Positions 52,544 to 60,860 of a DNA stretch of 64,000 nt are shown here, piece after piece; positions within the stretch are counted from its first letter, which is position 1; every line of letters starts with the position of its first letter. The position numbers were made by a program, and so were the translations under genes. This DNA comes from an uncultured Bariatricus sp. (lineage in GTDB: Bacteria > Bacillota > Clostridia > Lachnospirales > Lachnospiraceae), in the NCBI GenBank assembly GCA_934307065.1, contig CAKRCD010000010.1:19404-83403 (forward strand), given 5' to 3'. The notes under the pieces were generated by a model, which worked only from the letters and a program-made list of their open reading frames with translations, did no database searches and was not told the DNA's origin.

Positions 52544-52960
52544 TTATTTTGCTGCAGCAAACTTTGCCAAAATTTCATCTCTATCAGCATCGGTAAGTTC
52601 GCCACTCTTCCATCCAAATCCGGCATCGTCATTTTTATAACGCGGAATCAGATGCATATGGAAATGAAATACCGTCTGACCGGCAGCCTCTCCGTTATTC
52701 TGTACAATGTTGTATCCATCACATCCAAGTACCTCTGTCAGTTTCGTTACCATCTTCTTGGCAAGTTTAAATGCTCTTCCGGCAACCTCTTCGTCAATTT
52801 CATAAATATTTGCATAATGCTCTTTTGGTAAAATCAAAGCGTGTCCCTTTGTAGCCGGTCCAAGATCGAGAATGACTCTGAACTCATCATCTTCATAAAG
52901 TGTGGCAGTCGGAATTTCACCGTTTGCAAGCTTGCAAAAAATGCAGTTATCGTTTTTCAT
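52544..52960 (-). CDS. HIT-family nucleotide-binding protein
   Basis: The start MKNDNCIFCKLANGEIPT has GGAGG eight bases upstream. It is a 138-residue Hint-type histidine-triad protein with the metal-binding N-terminus CIFCKLA, then GHALILPKEHY and the active-site triad HFHMHLIPR. Family members hydrolyse nucleoside phosphoramidates. It is the gene just upstream of the ECF sigma gene and could share its transcript, though no functional link is known. Confidence 0.95.
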   Translation of the reverse strand: MKNDNCIFCKLANGEIPTATLYEDDEFRVILDLGPATKGHALILPKEHYANIYEIDEEVAGRAFKLAKKMVTKLTEVLGCDGYNIVQNNGEAAGQTVFHFHMHLIPRYKNDDAGFGWKSGELTDADRDEILAKFAAAK

Positions 52961-53040
52961 AATACCTTCCTCCATTCAAAAAAAACATTTGATTATCCAT
53001 ATCGCCAATGCTACACTATCTTCAGAAAGGCGGTATGAAT

Positions 53041-53772
53041 ATGTCATTTACAACCAGTGATTATGAACAATTACAAGTTCTTATGGACGAAAGTCCTGAA
53101 AATAAAGCTTTGATTCAGAAGCTTCTGGATTCTCATCGTTATACAGTAAGCAAGATTAGTCATGAAATCCGAAACCCGTTGTCACTCATCTACAGTATGT
53201 TCCAAATTACGGAAACCCAGCATCCGGAAGTAAAGACTTTCAAATACTGGGGTCAAATTTGTAATGATTTAGAATTTATTAATCAGCTCCTGACCGAACT
53301 TTCAGCCTACAATAACAGCGAGCAGCTGCGCATGGAAACATTCTCTTTCACAGAATTATTGAAGAAAATCTGTCTCTCCTTTGCGGCTTCCTGTACCGAC
53401 ACAGATATTGAATTTACTTCTCTCATTATTCCTGAACCCGTAATATATAACGGTGACCCGGTAAAGTTAAGAGAAGCTATTCTGAATCTTCTGAAAAATG
53501 CCAAGGAAGCCATTTCCGGAGAAGGCTCTATTCGTCTGGAATCCATCCTTACCGAAAAGCACTTCATTGTCCGCATTATCGATACAGGATGTGGAATTGC
53601 TGCTGAAGATTTGGACAGCATTTTCGATACTTTCGTAACACATAAGACCGGTGGAACCGGTCTTGGACTTGCGATTGTCCAAAAGACCATTATGGCTCAC
53701 AATGGTTGCATCTCGGTTGATTCTTCCCCCAATAAAGGAACAACCTTTGTCCTGCAATTTCCAATCACTTAA
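53041..53772 (+). CDS. Soluble histidine kinase without sensor domain
   Basis: The start MSFTTSDYEQLQVLMDE has AAAGGCGG at about seven bases (an ATG two codons upstream is an alternative). The 243-residue protein has a short N-terminal helix, a dimerisation domain with the phospho-accepting His (KISHEIRNPLSLI), and HATPase boxes: N NLLKNAKEAI, G1 DTGCGIA and G2 GGTGLGLAIV. There is no membrane helix or PAS-like domain, and no response regulator nearby. It resembles soluble kinases that feed the sporulation phosphorelay, which is an inference. Confidence 0.87.
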   Translation: MSFTTSDYEQLQVLMDESPENKALIQKLLDSHRYTVSKISHEIRNPLSLIYSMFQITETQHPEVKTFKYWGQICNDLEFINQLLTELSAYNNSEQLRMETFSFTELLKKICLSFAASCTDTDIEFTSLIIPEPVIYNGDPVKLREAILNLLKNAKEAISGEGSIRLESILTEKHFIVRIIDTGCGIAAEDLDSIFDTFVTHKTGGTGLGLAIVQKTIMAHNGCISVDSSPNKGTTFVLQFPIT

Positions 53773-53879
53773 TTACGGACTTATTATAGTGAATAACCAT
53801 TACTTTGACAAGAAAAACTTTTGTTTTTTAATTTTCCAGTAATTCTTTTAATGGTTTATGTAATGTTTTCTCGAAAAAT

Positions 53880-53909
53880 ATCGGAATTTATCGGAATTTA
53901 TCGTAATTC
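53880..53909. repeat. Three tandem 10-bp units upstream of the Rpn-type gene
   Basis: ATCGGAATTT occurs at 53880 and 53890 with a decayed third copy ATCGTAATTC at 53900. A helical-turn period of ten could place protein sites on one DNA face. The rest of 53773-54058 holds no gene that I can see. Confidence 0.5.
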
Positions 53910-54058
53910 ACACAAGTCAAAAAAATTGTGGTATGCTTGCCAAAATCAATGTTCTAACAAAAGATTCGCGGGCATTTGGAACTGTTAAAACCCATAAATA
54001 TGTGTTATGATAAATATAACAATATCGCTCGCAGAACTAAGAAAGGCGAGGGATACCA

Positions 54059-54949
54059 ATGAGTAGCAACAATCAATTTATTATGTCACCGACTAACGAT
54101 TTCTGTTTTAAAGAATTGATGCAGAATCCAAAAATAAGAAAGGGATTCATTGCAGGTATTCTGAAAAAAACACCGGAAGAGATTACAGAGACCATTTTGC
54201 TCCCGGCTGAAACCAGAAGAGATTACGCAGACGAAAAACTATCTATTTTAGACGTGAAAGTTTTATTAGCAGATGATACAAGGATGGATTTGGAAATGCA
54301 GGTAGCATACTTCGGTTCATGGGATAAACGAGTTCTATTCTATTTATCTAAACTGTATACAGAACAAATTCAAAAAGGCGACGACTACGAAAAGCTGAAG
54401 AAATGTATTCACGTAGGAGTACTTGACTTCATACGTTTTCCGGAAAGCGAAGAATGTTATCACAAAATCAATCTTTGTAATTGTAAAAGCGGAGAAATTT
54501 ACACTGATTTGTTAGAATTACACATTCTGGAACTTCCCAAGTTACCAAAGGTACGTGCAAAACTGGAACAGGGCGAAATGGTTTCCGATGATGAGATGGT
54601 TCTTCAGTGGATGGAATTCTTTAGTTGTAAGACGCAGGAGGATTTTGAGACTATGGCAAAACAGGATGAATATATGGAAGAAGCTGTAAATACCTTATTT
54701 AAGCTGAGTGCAGACGAACAAAAACGAGTGGACTACGAAGCAAGGGAAAAGGCAATCAGAGATGACAGAGCCAAACTTGACTGGGCAACGAAAGTTGGGC
54801 TCGAAGAAGGACTCGCAAAAGGCAAGGCTGAAGGTTTGGCTATAGCTGGCAAGATTGTTCGATTAAAATTAGCTGGAAAGACACCGGAAGAAATTTCCAC
54901 TGCCTGTGACTTACCGTTGGAACAAGTAAAAGAAATTTTAGGTGAATAA
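54059..54949 (+). CDS. Rpn-family PD-(D/E)XK nuclease/putative transposase
   Basis: This 296-residue protein has the Rpn/PDDEXK_2-type plan: MSPTNDFCFKELMQNPKIR at the start, then KLSILDVKVLLADDTRMDLEMQV with the catalytic D-x(n)-ExQ pattern (LDVKV and MDLEMQV). A helical part and a C-terminal amphipathic region rich in GLAKGKAEGLA repeats follow. Family members promote RecA-independent recombination in E. coli. Usually scattered in many copies in Lachnospiraceae; here a single, intact copy. GAGGGATACCA precedes the ATG. Confidence 0.85.
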   Translation: MSSNNQFIMSPTNDFCFKELMQNPKIRKGFIAGILKKTPEEITETILLPAETRRDYADEKLSILDVKVLLADDTRMDLEMQVAYFGSWDKRVLFYLSKLYTEQIQKGDDYEKLKKCIHVGVLDFIRFPESEECYHKINLCNCKSGEIYTDLLELHILELPKLPKVRAKLEQGEMVSDDEMVLQWMEFFSCKTQEDFETMAKQDEYMEEAVNTLFKLSADEQKRVDYEAREKAIRDDRAKLDWATKVGLEEGLAKGKAEGLAIAGKIVRLKLAGKTPEEISTACDLPLEQVKEILGE

Positions 54950-54960
54950 TAATATTAAAG

Positions 54961-55005
54961 AGATGCTGCTATACTCTCTTTTAGTCTCCCGGCAGCATCT
55001 TTTTA
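54961..55005 (+). terminator. Terminator between the Rpn-type and methyltransferase genes
   Basis: AGATGCTGC (54961-54969) pairs with GCAGCATCT (54992-55000), followed by five T. Symmetric enough to serve the convergent methyltransferase operon as well. Confidence 0.8.
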
Positions 55006-55009
55006 TAAT

Positions 55010-55879
55010 CTATTTCAAAACAACTTCTTTTATCTTCCCCTCTGCAAGCATATAACCCACATTTTTTACGCACTGCTGTCCGACTATTTTCGCCTTGCCA
55101 AGAGCTTCTATGCACCCCTCTGTATATCGCATTGGTCCGGAAAGTTCTACCTCCACAAGTTCTGCCTTATCGGTGCCAAGAAGTGCAAAGGTTGTTTTCG
55201 GGCAAAGCATAATCATAGTCTTATCATCTGCCAGTTTCTCAGCTTTCTTCAGAAATTCATATGAAAAATCTTCCACCATCTGCTCCGCCATCTTCGGTCC
55301 CAGGATATTGACCCCTCCGGCAGAATCCGCATAACTAATGAAATTCACACCATATTTTTTTGCTTCTTCCATATAGCGCAATATCTCATTTCCAAGCTTT
55401 TCAAATACCTGTTTCATAAGTTCTGGATTCTTTCTCATTCCCTTGAAAATGTATTTCGTATCTATCAATACATTCAAAATCGTAATCGGTCCGCACACTT
55501 CCAGTACCACATATTCGCCTTGCTCTTTTAACATTTTACAGGCCAGCAGCACCTCGTGAATTCTCCTTTCATCCAGATTGATGGAAGGCAGATTTACCAG
55601 TTCTTCATAACTCGTATAAACATACTCCTTTGCCCTTGGTCCTGCAACCTCATTTCCAAGCGTAATGATTCCGCCCATCGCCTCTGCCTCTACCGTATGG
55701 CAGAACGGCAGAATACATACTGCATTTCCCGAGCCTTCTTTATTCGCTTTTGACAGTGCTGCCATGGTATCCGCATGTAAATACGCATCTGGAAAGGCAA
55801 GCCCCAGTTTCTTTGCTATCTCCGGGCTGTTCTCCGATGCATTATCATAAGTACACTGAAAGTCCTTGATATCTCCCAT
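55010..55879 (-). CDS. UroD/MtaA-superfamily methyltransferase, short and divergent
   Basis: This 289-residue TIM-barrel protein resembles corrinoid-dependent methyltransferases of the uroporphyrinogen-decarboxylase superfamily: LEVCGPITILNVLIDTKYIF, YADSAGGVNILGPKMAEQM. Where relatives carry a zinc-binding His-x-Cys, it has MLCPKTTFALLG, so the histidine is replaced. The C-terminal Cys-containing segment also differs (GQQCVKNVGYML). About 60 residues shorter than its paralogues in this operon. It is the last gene of the group, 96 bases after the activator gene. It may use another metal set or have lost activity. Confidence 0.82.
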   Translation of the reverse strand: MGDIKDFQCTYDNASENSPEIAKKLGLAFPDAYLHADTMAALSKANKEGSGNAVCILPFCHTVEAEAMGGIITLGNEVAGPRAKEYVYTSYEELVNLPSINLDERRIHEVLLACKMLKEQGEYVVLEVCGPITILNVLIDTKYIFKGMRKNPELMKQVFEKLGNEILRYMEEAKKYGVNFISYADSAGGVNILGPKMAEQMVEDFSYEFLKKAEKLADDKTMIMLCPKTTFALLGTDKAELVEVELSGPMRYTEGCIEALGKAKIVGQQCVKNVGYMLAEGKIKEVVLK

Positions 55880-55975
55880 TTTCTTTCACCTTCCATTTAT
55901 AAAATGATGTTGGAATCAAAAGTCCGAGGCTGTGATGCCTGCGGATTGTTCCGTGCTTCGCGCTCCCACAATCAC

Positions 55976-57778
55976 TTACTGCTCCGCAATATCAGGGAAA
56001 ATCAGGCAATCCGAGAACAGTCTCTCATATCCTTCCGTTGCTCCCAGTTCCATATAGTCCATATAGCTTGCCAGTTCTTCCATCTCAGCTTTAACCTTTG
56101 ATGACATCAATGCCATATAGGCTCCTGTTTTGGAAGAGTTCCCTACATATACTAACCTATCTTCTACTTCTTTTGGAAGAATCCCGGTTCCAACCAGACT
56201 CTCTGCCGGGAGATGGGCTCCAAACTGTCCAGCAATCATGACCTTATCCAAATCCTCCATCCTAATGCCAGCCTTATTTAAAAGCGCAATAAATCCCGAC
56301 AGAATCGCGCCCTTCGCAAGCTGGACCTGCCGCACATCCCCTTGGGTGATAAGCAACTTTTGCGGCTTCTTGGTCATGATAAATTCTCTTTTTATTCCAT
56401 CCAGTTGAAGCATCGGATAACGGTAATCTGTCTCCTCCAACTGTTTCAGCTTAATAAATGCTCCTTCTTTGCGAATCAGCCCGACGCGAAGCAATTCTTT
56501 GATAACTGCAAGGATTCCGCTTCCGCAGATACCAATTGGTTCCTCATTCCCGATGACCTTTAACCGAACGCCTTCTTCTGTTATCTTCACATCTTCGATG
56601 GCACCCTCTGCTGCACGCATACCTGAGCTGATATTCATTCCTTCCAGAGCCGGTCCTGCCGCACAGGAACAGCAGAGCAGACGGCCTTTGTTCGAAAGCA
56701 CAATCTCACCGTTCGTTCCGATATCGATAAAAAGTACGTTACCCTTTTCTTTTTTCAATTCACAGACATAGGCACCTGCCACAATATCTGCTCCAATATA
56801 CGCAGACACAGACGGGAGACAGTAAAGCCTTGCCCCCTCTGCCACATGGATGCCAATTTCACTTGCTTTTATATCTTTCGCTCTCACAAACATTGGTGCA
56901 TAAGGTGCTTTACCAATGGATGTTGCATCCACCCCAAGCAGCATATGCATCATAGTACAGTTTGCCCCAACCGTCACTTCATAAATCTCTTTCGGGTCTA
57001 CACTTGCCTGATGGCAGGCTTCTGCAATCATATCGTTCACGGAATCGACGATTGCTTTCTGCAGCTTTTCTGCTCCATCCTCCGGATGTTCCAGTTCATA
57101 AGAAATACGTGTCAGCACATCCAGACCAAAGTGCTTCTGCGCATTGATCATGGAAGCATTTGCCAGTTCCTTTCCGTTCAGCATATCAATCAGCGTACAC
57201 ACAACCGTTGTTGTTCCAATATCAATTGCCACTCCGTATAACGAACCGGTGGTATCTCCTTCTTCTACCTGAATGACCTGCTGCCCGTGCAGAACCACTG
57301 TCGCTTTGCCCGACTGAAACCTTGCGTTCTTCAGACTCTGAAACAAGAGTTCCCCTCCTGTCTGGTTCTTAATCTGGTCTTCATATGGTGTCTGGTCTTC
57401 TAAGGTAGGCTTATGGATTTCAATAACCTGTTTCCGGATATCCACATCAAATTCAAACTTCGGTACATAACCATCCGTCAAAACTTCGTGTTTTCTTTCC
57501 TTTTGCATTAATTCGATTTCTAAATCATTTTCCGGTTTTACAAGACAGGAAAGTCTGACTCCTTCCCGTAGTTCTTCCTGCTTTAAAAGCTTCTTTTCTG
57601 TTTCTGTCGGCTCAGGAAGTGCTCCCTTTTGGATTTTTACCCGGCATTTCCCGCAGACACCTTTCCCGTTACATGGGTTATCCACAAAAATACGCTGAGC
57701 CAGGAGAATCTCTAAGAGCGTTCCCCCGGCTTCATATTCATATACCTTGTCTGATGGCTTTACAGTTATTTTCGGCAT
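55976..57778 (-). CDS. RACE-type corrinoid activation protein (RamA-like)
   Basis: Reductively reactivates the cobalt of corrinoid methyl carriers, using ATP. The 600-residue protein has an N-terminal [2Fe-2S] ferredoxin domain (CNGKGVCGKC, then RLSCLV near residue 76). A linker and the DUF4445/ASKHA ATPase domain follow, with GVAIDIGTTTVVCTLID near 178, FIDIGTNGEIVL and AAGPALEGMNISSGMRA. Such proteins accompany B12-dependent methyltransferases in acetogens and methanogens. Gene order (methyltransferase, corrinoid protein, methyltransferase, activator) supports one transcript. Confidence 0.92.
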   Translation of the reverse strand: MPKITVKPSDKVYEYEAGGTLLEILLAQRIFVDNPCNGKGVCGKCRVKIQKGALPEPTETEKKLLKQEELREGVRLSCLVKPENDLEIELMQKERKHEVLTDGYVPKFEFDVDIRKQVIEIHKPTLEDQTPYEDQIKNQTGGELLFQSLKNARFQSGKATVVLHGQQVIQVEEGDTTGSLYGVAIDIGTTTVVCTLIDMLNGKELANASMINAQKHFGLDVLTRISYELEHPEDGAEKLQKAIVDSVNDMIAEACHQASVDPKEIYEVTVGANCTMMHMLLGVDATSIGKAPYAPMFVRAKDIKASEIGIHVAEGARLYCLPSVSAYIGADIVAGAYVCELKKEKGNVLFIDIGTNGEIVLSNKGRLLCCSCAAGPALEGMNISSGMRAAEGAIEDVKITEEGVRLKVIGNEEPIGICGSGILAVIKELLRVGLIRKEGAFIKLKQLEETDYRYPMLQLDGIKREFIMTKKPQKLLITQGDVRQVQLAKGAILSGFIALLNKAGIRMEDLDKVMIAGQFGAHLPAESLVGTGILPKEVEDRLVYVGNSSKTGAYMALMSSKVKAEMEELASYMDYMELGATEGYERLFSDCLIFPDIAEQ

Positions 57779-57841
57779 ATTTCATTTCCTCTTTTGTATC
57801 ATTTTATATCACATTTTAGATTACAAGTCTGGCTGATACAC

Positions 57842-58876
57842 TTATGGTGCCAGTTGTTCATTCTGTTCTTTCTTCAATGTTTTCAGCATAGCCTGAATAT
57901 TCCGAAGTGGTGATTTCGTTCCCAGACCACAGGCCGGTGAAATAATATTAGATCCACTTTCCACACAAAATTTCGTCAAACTTGCCACCTTTTCCTCATC
58001 CCCAAACTCCAGAGCAAAAGTACTTACATTTCCCATCAGGACACGGTCCCCCAGATTGCGTCTTGCCTCTTTCATAGGAACAATCGCATCAAAGCTGAGC
58101 GCATTGGAATGAACCATATTAATCTGCTGATAGACACTGCGCATCTGTCCGCAGATATGTACAATGGTTTTCGTCTTTCCATCCTCAATGCCATCCAGCA
58201 GCATGTTCAAATATTTTACTGCATACTCCTCAAAAAATCGCGGTCCCAGAATCTCACCTGTTCCGCTCGGGTCTGATATGGCAATCACATCTGCCCCAGC
58301 TTCCACCATGGCTCTCGCAAATGTGATAAGCTGTTCTGTCACAAAGTTCAGATATGCATGTGCTTCTTCTTTATGCTTTCTCAAATCCTTGTAAAACTTT
58401 ACAGGATCAACCACAGAACTGGCTGTACTGATTGGACCTGTAATATTTCCAATAATTGGAACATCAAGATTTTTATCCTTTAAAATGCGGATTGCATCCA
58501 GCACCACCTTTACCCGGCCTTTCGTCTCATCCATCTTGCCAAGCTTCTCCCACTCAACAACAGAATCTGCAGCATATGCGGTTACATGCGGCTCAAAGCA
58601 TTCACTTCCCATGGTAACCTCTGCTCCCATTTCTTCCGCTTCAATCGTCATGCAGAATGGAACCCCCACATTTTCAAAACAGCCATACTCGTAACTGGCT
58701 AATGCCAGATTCGCCATCATCTCCGGATCTGTATGGGCTTTCGGCCATGTGATCCCGCAGGACTCCATCAGGTCTACCGTAATCATATTCATCATACCGC
58801 CAGGGCAGATGCAGGGTGGTCTGTCCACTTCCTCATGGCAAAATGCCCTGTTTAAACGTTCTTTCTCCGTAAGCAT
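57842..58876 (-). CDS. Corrinoid-dependent methyltransferase (MtaA/CmuA-type UroD superfamily)
   Basis: This 344-residue TIM-barrel enzyme opens with MLTEKERLNRAFCHEEVDRPP, has IISDPSG-type DPSGTGEILGPRFFEEYAVKY and carries zinc-ligand signatures HICGQ (His-x-Cys) and SPACGLG (Cys). MtaA/MtbA enzymes move methyl groups between a corrinoid protein and a thiol or tetrahydrofolate acceptor, and CmuA works directly on a methyl substrate. Which side it serves is open. It follows the corrinoid protein gene by 12 bases. Confidence 0.85.
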   Translation of the reverse strand: MLTEKERLNRAFCHEEVDRPPCICPGGMMNMITVDLMESCGITWPKAHTDPEMMANLALASYEYGCFENVGVPFCMTIEAEEMGAEVTMGSECFEPHVTAYAADSVVEWEKLGKMDETKGRVKVVLDAIRILKDKNLDVPIIGNITGPISTASSVVDPVKFYKDLRKHKEEAHAYLNFVTEQLITFARAMVEAGADVIAISDPSGTGEILGPRFFEEYAVKYLNMLLDGIEDGKTKTIVHICGQMRSVYQQINMVHSNALSFDAIVPMKEARRNLGDRVLMGNVSTFALEFGDEEKVASLTKFCVESGSNIISPACGLGTKSPLRNIQAMLKTLKKEQNEQLAP

Positions 58877-58888
58877 CCGTATTCTCCT

Positions 58889-59545
58889 TTATGCAATATT
58901 CAATAACCGCTTTGCCAGTTTCACTGCCTCTACCGCATTCACGGAATAGCCGTCTGCCCCTATTTCATCTGCATACTTCTGCGAAATAGGACTTCCGCCA
59001 ATCATTACCTTCACTTTATCACGGAGCCCCTTTTCCTCCAGCTTTTCAATAACCGTTTTCATACCAACCATAGTAGTTGTCATAAGGGTTGACATACAGA
59101 TAAGGGATGCTCCCACTTCCTGCGCCTTGTCCACAAAGGCATCAAGAGGCACATCACGTCCTAAATCATACATCTCAAATCCTGCCGTATCCATCATAAT
59201 CTTGACAAGGTTCTTTCCGATATCATGGGTGTCACCCTCTACAACGCCAATCACAGCCTTTGGCTTCTCTCCCGCATTTTCATTTTCCGGAAGATACGGG
59301 CGAAATACTTCCAGTCCTGCATACATGGCATCCGAACACAGTAAGATGTCTGTTACAAAATATTCCTCTGCATCATAAAGGTCTGAGGCTTTGTTCATGC
59401 CATCCACCAGTCCTTCCATGATACCGTCAAAGGCCGGATACCCGGCTTTGATATATTCCTTTGCCACATCAACAACTTCTTCATCTTCCATCTCAACAAC
59501 ACATTCCGATAATTTTGCTAACAATTCTTCCTTAGATTCTGCCAT
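58889..59545 (-). CDS. Corrinoid (B12-binding) methyl carrier protein
   Basis: Accepts a methyl group on cobalt and hands it to a second methyltransferase. The 218-residue protein has a helical N-terminal cap (about 1-90) and the B12-binding Rossmann domain with EGDTHDIGKNLV, the DxHxxG motif whose His binds cobalt. Further family stretches are LICMSTLMTTTM and KVMIGGSPISQKYADEIGADGY. It resembles MtaC/MtbC/MttC carriers. The methyl donor substrate cannot be read from this protein. It lies 65 bases after the first methyltransferase gene. Confidence 0.95.
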   Translation of the reverse strand: MAESKEELLAKLSECVVEMEDEEVVDVAKEYIKAGYPAFDGIMEGLVDGMNKASDLYDAEEYFVTDILLCSDAMYAGLEVFRPYLPENENAGEKPKAVIGVVEGDTHDIGKNLVKIMMDTAGFEMYDLGRDVPLDAFVDKAQEVGASLICMSTLMTTTMVGMKTVIEKLEEKGLRDKVKVMIGGSPISQKYADEIGADGYSVNAVEAVKLAKRLLNIA

Positions 59546-59610
59546 TTTGCCATCCTCCAGTTCTTTCCATAATATTTCATTATTCTATCTTAACCTAATA
59601 TAAGTATCTC

Positions 59611-60678
59611 TTATTTTTCCCTTCCATATAATCTTGCTGCTTCCATAAACCACTTTACATTTTCTACTGCAGTTCCATCCGGAATATCACAACCGGTTGT
59701 CAGATGAAACCCTTTCGCTGCCTGTTTTCCCTTCTCAATACAATTTTTAACATCTGTAAAAATAGCTTCTTTATGCCCTTTCAGCATACTTTCCACTGGG
59801 TCGACATTTCCAGCTACCGGAACATATCCTCCCAATTCTTTTGCAGCCCTTTCCAAGTCAACCACATTGTCCAGACTTATCTCATTTAACTGATATTGAG
59901 AAATATACTTCCAAATACTATATGTTTCCCCACACATATGAAGAGATACCTTTTTCCCCGTTCTTTCAAATGCATAATCCGTCAATTCCTTCGTATACGG
60001 AAATACAAACTTTTCATATAACCTTGGTCCAATTAAAGATGGATTAGCAACCGGATCCGCCATTGCAATCCCTACTCCATACTTTGCCAACGCATCTATA
60101 CAGCTTTTTTGCGAATCCACAATAATACGCAACAACTTGTGAATTTCGTCGCCTTTTTTTCTACAATCCCGAAGTAACACTTCTATTCCCCGCAAAAAGG
60201 ATGCAATAGTAAATGGTCCACCAATACTCGCTTCTATAGGTACAATTTTTCCCGCCGACTCGGCCAACAATTCTGCCGCATTAAGAAACCTTTGTATAGA
60301 CGGATGTGTCTCTGCGCGAATTGCTTCCATCACACCTAACTTTGAATAATCATCCAAAACATATCTTTCCTTTTCAGGAAAAGGGAATTGGCTCGCAAGT
60401 GCCTCTGATATCCCTTTTGTGTTTGGTCCAATTCCCAATCGGTCTAACCCAAAGGTCTCATAAGACATCACTTCCGCGCGAGCCATATTTTCTGCATCAT
60501 TCCACCACTCTTCTTCTGTTATCCCAAGTAATACACATCTCATATTTCCAATAAACGGAACACATGGAATCCTGTCATAGGACATCCCGCTTTCATACGC
60601 TTTTATGCGTTCTACAGGTGTCATATCATCGCCTGCATATATATGAGCTCTCACTTTATCCAATACCCCCTGTTTCAT
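59611..60678 (-). CDS. UroD/MtaA-superfamily methyltransferase, first gene of operon
   Basis: This 355-residue protein has the UroD/MtaA fold: MTPVERIKAYESGMSYDRIP near residue 19, ADPVANPSLIGPRLYEKFVFP, the zinc-site His-x-Cys in LHMCGETYSIW and a later Cys in TTGCDIPDGTAVENV. It may be the substrate:corrinoid enzyme of the pathway. The start is uncertain: ATG 60678 is nearly leaderless and lacks a clear Shine-Dalgarno, and ATG 60624 (residue 19) is an alternative. It is divergent from the ABC-importer gene, with 182 bases between. Confidence 0.85.
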   Translation of the reverse strand: MKQGVLDKVRAHIYAGDDMTPVERIKAYESGMSYDRIPCVPFIGNMRCVLLGITEEEWWNDAENMARAEVMSYETFGLDRLGIGPNTKGISEALASQFPFPEKERYVLDDYSKLGVMEAIRAETHPSIQRFLNAAELLAESAGKIVPIEASIGGPFTIASFLRGIEVLLRDCRKKGDEIHKLLRIIVDSQKSCIDALAKYGVGIAMADPVANPSLIGPRLYEKFVFPYTKELTDYAFERTGKKVSLHMCGETYSIWKYISQYQLNEISLDNVVDLERAAKELGGYVPVAGNVDPVESMLKGHKEAIFTDVKNCIEKGKQAAKGFHLTTGCDIPDGTAVENVKWFMEAARLYGREK

Positions 60679-60696
60679 TTACATAATCCAACTTAA

Positions 60697-60725
60697 AGAT
60701 AACATATTCTTTCCTGAAATATCAA
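60697..60725 (-). promoter_or_regulatory. Predicted promoter of the methyltransferase operon
   Basis: TTGATA (60725-60720) and TTATCT (60702-60697) with a 17-base spacer on the minus strand. Transcription would start near 60690, about 12 bases before ATG 60678. Confidence 0.6.
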
Positions 60726-60773
60726 CGTTTTGTCTCATCTGCTTATAGTTTTTTTCTATTTACCTCCCCCTAT

Positions 60774-60817
60774 ATTGAATATATCAATTTTACTTTTCTA
60801 TATTTCACAAATATAAT
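60774..60817 (+). promoter_or_regulatory. Importer promoter with abutting palindromic operator candidate
   Basis: TTTACT (60789-60794) and TATAAT (60812-60817) have a 17-base spacer. Directly before the -35 lies the palindrome ATTGAATATATCAAT (60774-60788; arms ATTGA and TCAAT). A regulator there could act on both divergent promoters. GGAGGA at about 60846 precedes the ATG. Confidence 0.65.
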
Positions 60818-60860
60818 AAATAGGTACAAATAACATAATAATATACGGAGGATATTAACT

